From Chara braunii (Eukaryota; Streptophyta; Charophyceae; Charales; Characeae), in contig BFEA01000083.1 in the NCBI GenBank assembly GCA_003427395.1, positions 3,307,475-3,330,917 of the forward strand: DNA of 23,443 nt. The letters are read 5' to 3'. Positions within the stretch are counted from its first letter, which is position 1. Every line of letters starts with the position of its first letter. Of this stretch, positions 16,475 through 23,443 are shown piece after piece. The notes below the pieces were generated by a model. It was given only the letters and a program-made list of their open reading frames with translations, was not told the DNA's origin and made no database searches. The position numbers and the translations under genes are program-made.

Positions 16475-18402
16475 TGGCCACGTTGCTACCAACGGGATGT
16501 GAGGATCGTATCGCCTGCCCCATCGTAGGCGGGATCTTGTCGGTCACCTTCTTGTTACGACACTTAAATTGATTATGGCCATATTGGCGACAATGATTGC
16601 AAGCCTGCTGTGTGTACCGATATCTCCACACGTCCTCTGCGAGACCCGCTTTCTCCCATGGAGGAGCATTGGGGTCAACTTGACTCCTAGACTGGGAACC
16701 TCCACGCCGTCTACCGGTCGCCTTAGCTTTTTGTGTTACGGCAACGACTACTCCACCCTCTGAAGCTTCTGCGCTGCCAGCCTCTGATCCTACTCCTTCT
16801 TGAAAGTGTTTGTCTAATTCGATGGTTGAACCATCGTTATCGACAAACATGATGCGCCCCTTCGCCTTCCAGTTAGGAGGCAGTGTCTTCCTCCTACCGT
16901 CCGTAGTGGGTGCCTGTCCATGCCCTATCTTCGCTTCAAGGTGTAGGGCCTTCTTGCTAAACGAAGGAAAGTGATGCATATTGATGTTGTCCTCACCTGC
17001 CAACTGGTTCCTGAGAGGCAAAGAGAAGCATCTCAGGTATGAGGTGAGTAAAACCTGGGGGTCATAGCGCACCCGAGGGACACAGATCAGACGCTCAACA
17101 ACGTCGGTGCCTTCCCTTACTAAAACTGCCGCGTGTGCAGTGTCAGGATCGCGTCAGTGGCCTGTTGGGCCTACTGAGGATTATGCCACCTTTCCTCCAC
17201 CAGCTTAAGGAAGTCATACAATTTTGTGTGACCGCCCAAGCGCGGAAGTCATGACCATACCCCTGGAGCTGCACTAAACCACTCAACCGTCTTGCTGCAC
17301 TACCCTCTAGGTAGGAGGCAGCCACAAGCACTTCTTTGTGCGGCAAGGTAAGTTTACACTTGCCATAGACTGGCACTGCCCTCAACCACGTGTCAAGGTC
17401 TTCACATCTCTTATCCCCTGTGAAGGGTTTCGGGCCGGCGATGGCCGTCTTTGGAACCCACTGTGTTTGTCCCGGTCCCTGCATCACTCCGGGCTATGGA
17501 CCCTGTGACACAGGTTGTTGTGCCAACTGCCGGGGCTGTGTACCCTGCCGCTGTACATGTGGCGAGACTGCAGGCTGCGTGGTGATCGCAACTTGCAACG
17601 GAGATTGGGTGAACACTGTCTGAACCGGAACCTGCATACTAGATCCTGCTGTGATCCCTCCTGATAGCGGCGTGCCCAGGGAAACGATCGCAACGGATGA
17701 TGGGACTACATATGGGGATACCCCAGTCATCGGTGGGAGTAAAGGAGGATGCTGTACAACAGGCCAGGCACGAGGCCCGGACATTGGCGACGTAGCCTGC
17801 GCTTGCCCAACCAACGGGGCGAGACTTTGCTGGATGTCCTGAAGGATGGCTGTTTGATGGTCCTGCATCTCAACTACATTCAGCAGGACGGGCCGTACGA
17901 TCCTCACCTCGTCAGTCACGAGCGTCAGGTCCATCTCCTCTAACTCGCTAACGTCTGCTTGTCTCCGTTGCATCTGTGCTCTTCTTCTAATCATTCCTTC
18001 TTTCTCCGCTTTTATATCCCCTAGTGCCTTTTGTAGTTGTGCCTCCTGCAATGCTGCTTTTTGTATGGCGATCTCATCGGACGTCAACACTAGTGCCTGG
18101 CTTGCCATTACGCTAGTGGACTGACTCTGGGTTTGCGTGACTGTTGACCCGATAGACCCTGAACTACCGGCCTGAGTAATCTGCTGCGCAGAAGTGGCCA
18201 TGGCTTTCGAAGCTGCAGCCTCACTCACAAGTGCCCTGCTAGCCTCTGCTGCTCTAGCCCTCCTCTGTTGCTGCTGCCTCTCCCTAAGCAGGCGTAACAG
18301 ATACCTGTCGCCCTCTAGTCCTAATGCCAAGTGGGCAATTGGGCGTCTAGCCGATCACAAGATCCTTCGGTCGCCCTCTTCAGTGTCCTCCTCGTTGCTC
18401 AT
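16434..18402 (-). pseudogene. gag: Gag of copy B (broken)
   Basis: The start is ATG 18402 (MSNEEDTEEGDRRIL), aligned with copy A. A TGA at 18355-18357 replaces copy A's CGA, a CpG-type C-to-T change. The frame is then open for 278 codons from 18330: Q-rich RERQQQQRR, a probable coiled coil (LQEAQLQKALGDIKAEKEGMIRRRAQMQ), then a P/Q-rich linker, up to TAG 17494. The Gag core follows (WVPKTAIAGPKPFTGDKR, DTWLRAVPVYGKCKL, YLEGSAARRLSG) with a frameshift near 17220 and further stops. From 17072 the frame is clean to the Gag end and includes GRRRGGSQSRS and a CX2CX4HX4C zinc knuckle (16560-16601, CNHCRQYGHNQFKC). The stop at 16434 is at the same place as in copy A and is probably the native Gag end. 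Confidence 0.9.
16449..16455 (-). promoter_or_regulatory. Putative -1 frameshift site GGGAAAC, copy B
   Basis: On the minus strand the Gag frame reads ccG GGA AAC, then four codons and TAG (16434-16436). The pol frame is -1 to it and open across the stop. The stem TAGGAA/TTCCTA follows with a 9-base loop and is fully paired here, where copy A has one G-U pair. The CCATCT-CGAG-AGATGG hairpin is at 16371-16386. The layout is the same as at 3550-3556. The Gag frame is intact from 17072 to the stop, so here the heptamer's register can be read directly. Confidence 0.75.
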
Positions 18403-19727
18403 AAGCTACAACCCTGTACACAATCTGCACAAGTGCACTCTAAATGCCTACCGCAGCGTAGTGTGCAGACCAATTAACTGGTGGCTATTTCGGAGAGTTT
18501 ACGTTCGGGCCCAACAGGTAAGTCAAATGTCAGATGCCTACAAATAAAACTATTTTTAGTTTGACTAGTCCGCAAACAGAAGCACCAAGAACAAGAAACA
18601 GTTCTAACTAATGTTGCCTGTCAGATGTCAATGGTTGTACACCTAACTAGTCAAAACATAAAAATAGAATCATTTGTGTGGATAGGACAACATGAAATTT
18701 TCTCGAATTTGTCACCTGGAATTTACCTCTCCCTTAGTTCCCCTGGTCCGGCACACAGACAAAAAAGTTAAATGCGTTCCCGAATTTTCTTGGTAGAGGC
18801 AACTTCGCTGCACTTAAGTATCACTTGACGTCAGCGTCCCTGAGCAATCTGGAGAGCATCGCGTGTCTAAAGGTGTGTGTCCGGCCCACCCCTATGCCCC
18901 GAGTATCTGCTGAGCTGGCCAGCCCTGCACTGGATTATCCTCACCTGCAGAGAGCATTACCACCATTGGCTGATCCGAAGGCAGTTTAACGTCCGCCCCC
19001 AAGTGACTCCAGGAATTCTTTTACGTCGCAGCGGGACGACGATCACACCCAATGATTCCCCTTTCGGTGCTTCTTTAAAGACGCCCGGTCTCGTCTCCCT
19101 TAAGGGCTGGCCTGCCCTTCAGTACCCATCTAACAACGCAGCAAGCCGAACAAAGGACAAGCAGCAAAGCATGCGTGATCTACTCGCGGTGGGTTGGCAT
19201 GGTGACCATGACCCAGTGCTTCGTCCAGGGCCCTTTGGAAAGCTCCGCCCATCTTCTCCCAGATGCTCCACGTGAACATTGTCGACTCTCAAGGTTGAGC
19301 ACACTCGACACCTCACAATGAGAGGACTCTCAAGAAGGAACACACAACCTCACGGTAAGAAGTGTCGTAGATGGTAGATAAGGTTAAGAGCAACGTACCT
19401 CAAATAACTGCCCCCAACCATAGAGATAATCTCACCAGATGACCAGATGCCGATTGTGATGACCAGTTATTGCTTCGGCGCAACCAGCATTACACGCCGT
19501 TCCACCTCAACACCAATCACACATTAGATAGTTCTCATCACACTGTCCAGACCACATTACACATCTCGTAGCCTTCCTGGCGAACCCCTCTTCTCCTGGG
19601 TCGCCTATCACTCGCCTCCGCCCTCCTCACTACACACCACTTACGGCCAAACTCGCCAAGCAAACCGCATGTATGTACCGCATAAGGCAGAAGACAAGCG
19701 CCAGATGAGCGCAATCGTACCACAAAT
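18403..19727 (-). other. Leader of copy B, PBS deleted
   Basis: The leader is about 1.3 kb from the 5' LTR to gag. It aligns in patches with 369-1591. Immediately inside the LTR, 12 bases present in copy A (GGTATCAGAGCT) are missing, leaving GCAATTTGTGGTACG, so the tRNA primer site is gone. The inverted repeat CATGGTGACCATG is kept at 19198-19210. The stretch 18540-18680 is AT-rich, as in copy A. The open frames here (for example 18877-19275) have no counterpart in copy A and are not believed to be genes. Confidence 0.8.
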
Positions 19728-20629
19728 TGCAAGGAAGATGAGCAATAGCGAACTTCAGCAATCAAACTGCATCATACATACGAGTCCATATAGTCTTGGC
19801 CTCGAACCAACAACAGAATTGCATCACGAGATTCACCAAATAAGAACACACCAAAAGTTCATAATTGACAATGCTGAAATAGACCCATCATCATCATCAT
19901 CGAAGAACCAGAGTTGATATCCTATCTGGCGCTCGGCGCCCAGACTACTTGTGGCAGATCCTATCTAGCCTATATGTCGAAGTTGATGACAACAACTCCA
20001 CTGAAGTACGAGCATACAGCGACCAATGTCGCACGCTTCCAGCACACGGTATGTCTCTCGCCGTACTCGCAACCTCGTTCCCCAACACACAGATGCCACT
20101 TGCACCCAAGGACCACCCTGCGCCACACCCATCTTACAGCAGCGCAGCTCGACTATGGCTGCCTGCTCCTTCCCTGCTCGCCCGTGAGCGCGTAGGCGCC
20201 AGCCAACAAATAGCGCAGCATGCAGCCAGCACCCGAATAAGGAATGCGGAGGCACGCCCTTCGCTGTATCGAAGTGGCCTGCCTGTGTCCAATCCCAGGA
20301 AGCTTCCAGTAGGCCCCGGTAGCCTGAGGCCCAACACAATCGAGATCAGGCCTAGGGCCTGAGCTGTTTGCATGTGCCCAACTGCCTTTGTCATGTCTTT
20401 GGCCCAGTACCCGTACCCGGCCCAGGGCCTGCTTTCCGTACATTCACAAATGCAGCCCAAGGCCTGAATTCTTTCAACCAACTGACGTTGTGCAACTGCC
20501 TGAATTTCCTTAGTTGCGCAGTGGCCAAAGTAGGGCCCTGAGGGCCTCGTCGAGCCTGCCTTCACTTGGGGCGGCCGACTGGCTCCAAAATGGGGGCTGA
20601 ATGGGGCTGATAGAGGCAGTGGCCTCGCA
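19728..20629 (-). repeat. 5' LTR of copy B
   Basis: The LTR is 902 bp, from TGCAAGGAAG to GGCCTCGCA, followed by CATT. It matches 11804-12725 and the LTRs of copy A. It supplies the reference sequence for the part of copy A's 3' LTR replaced by the adapter (after GTGGCGCAGGGT on the minus strand). No convincing TATA box was found. Confidence 0.92.
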
Positions 20630-20633
20630 CATT
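20630..20633. repeat. Target-site duplication of copy B (CATT, right)
   Basis: The partner of 11800-11803. Removing copy B plus one CATT rebuilds a continuous PPT/LTR boundary of the third element. Confidence 0.7.
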
Positions 20634-21615
20634 CCTGCCGGCCCAATATTCAAGTTCCATCGCAAAAATTCTTTAGACTTTGTTTTCTTTCAAACCACAC
20701 TTGTATGCATAGACTATATGAGGAGTAATAGGTAAAAGCTCTTTCTTGCTAACCACCGACTTTCAAATGGGGGTTGAGACTTAAACTTCACCTTGAACTG
20801 CTTTTGTGGTCTTGGTCTGCCCCCTATAGAAAAGTATTTTCTCAACTTCATAGCCCTCGTCCATTGAAGGAGGAAACATAGATGGCCTGTTGGGAAAATC
20901 ATGACCTTCTGCATATGGTAGTAATTTAGATGGGTGAAATACAGGAGTATGTCTTGAGGTGTGGGGGTACATCTATTCTGTATGATGGTTCATCAATATC
21001 CCCTATCACCTTGAGAACTTCCCAGGTTCCGTAGTAGACAGGTAGCAGCTTCTATGATACATTTACTTCTAAGGTAAATTCTTTGGACTTTACCCAAACA
21101 AGATCTCCTTCTCTGAATGTTGATGACCGACGATGTTTGTTAGCCTGTTCAATCATTCGTAGTTGGGCTTTCTGAATACTTTCCTTGACTTTCTTTATAT
21201 CTTCTTCATACTAAAGTGCAAGTTTTCGTGTTCCTGGGGGTAGCCGTTGGACTCGGAATCGGGTTAGAGCATCAATGGGACGTAGTGGCTTCTATCCTTT
21301 GTGAAGTGCGTTCGGTGTTCTGCCAGCTTCGGTGTGAACACTGTTGTTGTACGCACTTGCAATCTTAGGCAAGTTCTCATTGCAATCTATCTGATATGGC
21401 CTTACATACATTTGCAGAAGTTGTTGGCAAAGATGACTCATCTATTCGCTTTGTCCATTTGTTTCTGGATGTCTTCCTGATAACATGGTTAATTGGGTGT
21501 CGTATGCGTTCATCAACTTTTGCTATTCTTGGCCAGTGAACTGTACGTCCCGATCAAAGACGATCCCTACACTCATAGAAATTGCTATTTGGCGCGCAAC
21601 ATCTGGCTGATCCGG
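20634..21615 (-). pseudogene. pol: Integrase-chromodomain remnant of a third gypsy element
   Basis: Read on the minus strand, the translation gives integrase core pieces IVFDRDVQFTG and GRHPETNGQSE (catalytic Asp and Glu recognisable), then QIDCNENLPKIASAYNNSVH, KHRRSSTFREGDLVWVKSKEF, a GPY/F-type PVYYGTWEVLKVIGDIDEPSYRIDVPPHLKTY, HPSKLLPY and a chromodomain split over two frames (EGYEVEKILFYRG; QFKVKFKSQPPFESRWL). It differs strongly from copies A and B and so belongs to another chromovirus lineage. Many stops and frameshifts mark it as old. The upstream part (HHCC, RT and so on) is missing: recognisable homology ends near 21615. Its 3' LTR probably continues on the other side of copy B. Confidence 0.88.
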
Positions 21616-21890
21616 GCTGCCCGCGGCCTACCGGCCGACGACTTTGATTTCCACGTGATCTTAAGACTTTAAAACTAAGCTCGTGCGGCGATGCAGACCG
21701 TCTGCGTTGTCGGACGACCTGGATAGACGTGCGATCTTAAAGTCTTAAGATCGTGCGAAAATCTTGGCCGTCGGCTCAGTAGGGCCATGGGCGGCCTGAA
21801 TCGGCACGCACGTTGACAAGAGGGTCGTTGCAGGGCGACGCCATGGCCCTGTTCACGTCGAACGACCTGTTGGGTCGAGGGCTGTCCGAC
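21616..21890. other. Junction DNA with inverted repeats
   Basis: GC-rich DNA beyond the broken end of the third element. GATCTTAAGACTTTAA at 21657-21672 recurs inverted and perfect (16 bp) at 21737-21752. The second arm also forms its own hairpin, CGATCTTAA-AGTC-TTAAGATCG, at 21732-21753. No gene is seen; the origin (a small DNA element or a structured spacer) is undecided. Confidence 0.7.
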
Positions 21891-22387
21891 TTCCCGGCCT
21901 CCGACCACCTTTTCCCACCTCCTCCCACCTCCACGGCCTCCGCCCACCTTTGCCCATCTTTGCCCACCTCTGCCCACTTCCGCGCACCTCTGCCCACCTC
22001 CGCCACCTTCGCACACCTCCGCTCACCCTCCGCCTACCTCCACTTACCCTTCGCCCACCTCTGCTAGCCTTCACAAAACTCTGCTTGGCCTTTGCCCACC
22101 ACCTCCCACCTCCGTCGACCTTCGCCCACCTCCGCCTGTTGTCTCCTCCCACCATCTCCTCCCGCCGTCTCCGCTTTCTTTCCCACCCACCTCCACTCAC
22201 CTCCTCTGCTAATCTCCGATTGCCCTCCGCCCACCTCCACCCACCTCCTGCCACCTTCGCTCACCTCCGCTTGCCTCCGCCCACCTCTGCGCACACCTCC
22301 GCGAACTTCCGCTCGCCTCCGCTCGCCTCCACTCACCTCCGCCTCCGTCCCCTCCCGCCATCTCCTCCCGCCGTCTCCGCTTTCTTT
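21891..22387. repeat. 10-bp C-rich minisatellite, degenerate
   Basis: Best seen at 21945-22040: units of about 10 bases close to GCCCACCTCY follow one another, with occasional 9- or 11-base units. The rest is the same C/T-rich sequence with drift. A block of about 37 bases ending CCGCCGTCTCCGCTTTCTTT occurs at about 22145-22181 and again at about 22351-22387. The plus strand is almost free of purine runs and the minus strand is rich in GGTGGG. Open frames across it on both strands come from the repeat. Confidence 0.88.
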
Positions 22388-22476
22388 ACTACTCCCACAT
22401 CCATTCCACTGACCACACATCCGCTATCCCGCTGTTCATCCCGTCGCCCTCCTCACCTACGGCTTGTCTACCGTAG

Positions 22477-22480
<4 letters not shown>

Positions 22481-22546
<66 letters not shown>
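22481..22546. repeat. (CT)33 microsatellite
   Basis: There are 66 bases of uninterrupted CT, directly downstream of the C/T-rich minisatellite, followed by further CT-rich sequence. It encodes only spurious Ser-Leu runs. Confidence 0.98.
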
Positions 22547-22548
<2 letters not shown>

Positions 22549-23184
22549 CGCGCTCTCTCCCTCTCCCTCTTTGTCTCTTAGTGCTTGGTACGTCGTTCTT
22601 GGTAGTTTGTGCCCTACAGTCTTGCCTACGTGAGCTACTGACTTGCCTATGCCCACCTAGGGGACCTACTCGACCTAGGCGACCTACCTACAGCCTACAC
22701 GATCCATGCGAACTGCCTACGCCCTGCCACCTGTACGCTCTGTCTCTCTCTATGGATCTCCCTCTCCCTCTCTCTCCCCCCCCCTCTCTCTCTCCCTCTC
22801 CCTTTCTTTCTCTCAGTGCTTGGTACTTCGTACTCGGTCGTGTTTGGTTCGTGCATCGGTGCCACTTTCGTGCTACTTGGTGCTACTGGGTGCATTTGTG
22901 TTACTTCGGGCTACTCCGTGCTTTGTTTGCTTTCGATGCTACGAGCATTGGCGGTTGGTTAGTGGGATCTGTGCTTCGTGCTAAGTGTAACGGTGCTACG
23001 TGCATCGTGGAATCGGTGCTTGGTTCAGTCGGACATAGTCGAACCTTTTTTTATGGAGTTGTGTAAAGCGAACATGACGTCACACACTTGCACGCAAATG
23101 CATCTTGGGCAGACTGTCGGGGTTCAACCTCCGATGAAACAGTTTGGACAGTCATGCTTCCTTTTTGGCGTGCACGAAGGCATG

Positions 23185-23187
<3 letters not shown>
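22547..23187. other. Spacer with degenerate short repeats
   Basis: No gene. A segment ending in CTTAGTGCTTGGTACGTCGT at about 22575-22595 recurs as CTCAGTGCTTGGTACTTCGT at about 22811-22830, each preceded by CT-rich DNA, so a unit of about 235 bp seems duplicated. A pure C run of 9 is at about 22776. Positions 22840-23030 repeat GTGCTAC, GTGCTTCG and GTGCATCG words. Positions 22650-22700 repeat GACCTA/CCTAC words. Confidence 0.65.

Positions 23188-23258
<71 letters not shown>
23188..23258. repeat. GA microsatellite, about 35 units
   Basis: There are 71 bases of uninterrupted GA, opposite in strand sense to the CT tract 640 bases upstream. It encodes only spurious Arg-Glu runs. Confidence 0.98.
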
Positions 23259-23259
<1 letters not shown>

Positions 23260-23443
23260 ACCTAACAGATGAAGATTACGAGGAAGATGAAAGATAAGGA
23301 GCATGAGCATGATTTACGAGGACAAGGTAAGATAATAATGACACCAATCATCGATTGACGGAATGGAGTGGGTAAGGAAACACAAGCTGCTTCACGTGGG
23401 GAGGGTTAGGGGGAAGAGTTGCGTCACATGTCGCAGCCACGTT
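23259..23443. other. Right end of window, nothing recognised
   Basis: Purine-rich DNA (GAAGATTACGAGGAAGATGA) fading into ordinary sequence. No gene, repeat or signal could be supported. Confidence 0.6.

Larger units (their letters stand above)
11804..20629 (-). mobile_element. Ty3/gypsy chromovirus, copy B (defective, both LTRs)
   Basis: This is a second member of the same family as 1-8987, in the opposite direction, so the two 3' ends face each other across 2.8 kb. The LTRs are 11804-12725 (3') and 19728-20629 (5'), with TG...CA ends and CATT on both outer sides. The internal part of about 7.0 kb holds leader, gag, protease, RT, a single RNase H, integrase and chromodomain. It lacks the PBS and has stops and frameshifts in every module. 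By eye the two LTRs differ at about 5-6% over the first 430 bases, more than those of copy A, suggesting an older insertion. It sits in the third gypsy element. Confidence 0.94.

Noticed and set aside
21675-22656. Long frames on both strands rich in Pro/Leu/Ser, Gly/Arg or Glu/Arg
   Set aside because: They come from the C/T-rich minisatellite and the CT/GA tracts; no start context, conserved domain or composition of a real protein.
22481-23258. CRISPR array or telomere repeat
   Set aside because: Dinucleotide repeats only; no repeat-spacer pattern and no telomeric motif.
22464-23297. 200-codon frame starting in the CT tract, and the Arg-Glu frames in the GA tract
   Set aside because: Microsatellite translation followed by degenerate repeat sequence.

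Overview
The window looks like repeat-rich nuclear DNA from a plant-type (streptophyte) eukaryote. The supporting signs are a primer-binding site matching plant initiator-tRNA(Met), integrases that carry a chromodomain, very long CT/GA microsatellites, and no intact host gene. A charophyte alga or a land plant would both fit; the species cannot be fixed from the sequence. No bacterial operon, CRISPR array, tRNA or rRNA was recognised.

Layout. (1) Positions 1-8987 hold a plus-strand Ty3/gypsy chromovirus (copy A): partial 5' LTR, PBS, 1.2 kb leader, gag, protease, RT, a duplicated RNase H, integrase with chromodomain, polypurine tract and 3' LTR. A Nextera mate-pair junction adapter sits inside the 3' LTR at 8653-8690. 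(2) Positions 8988-11803 are intergenic: AT-rich DNA, a two-copy 107-bp repeat, and probably the start of the LTR of a third element. (3) Positions 11804-20629 hold a second member of the same family on the minus strand (copy B), complete with both LTRs and facing A tail to tail. (4) Positions 20634-21615 hold the decayed integrase-chromodomain end of a third, different gypsy element. Copy B appears to have landed exactly at that element's PPT/3'-LTR junction. (5) Positions 21616-23443 are low-complexity DNA: an inverted repeat, a 10-bp minisatellite, a (CT)33 tract and an oppositely oriented GA tract.

How the parts work together. In a live chromovirus, Gag forms the particle, protease cuts the polyprotein, RT/RNase H copies RNA primed by tRNA at the PBS, and the integrase plus chromodomain inserts the DNA, probably into marked chromatin. 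Every coding module here is broken. Comparing the two broken copies still shows a shared design: a long Q-rich coiled-coil Gag N-terminus, a CX2CX4HX4C knuckle, and pol in the -1 frame relative to gag with the canonical slippery heptamer GGGAAAC in the gag frame just before the Gag stop.

Most notable points: the embedded sequencing adapter (an assembly artefact coinciding with the window's own left edge), the conserved -1 frameshift site, loss of one catalytic aspartate of the RT YLDD box independently in each copy, a precise PBS deletion in B, a 453-bp in-frame RNase H duplication in A, and the nested insertion. I see no evidence of a wholly new biological system.
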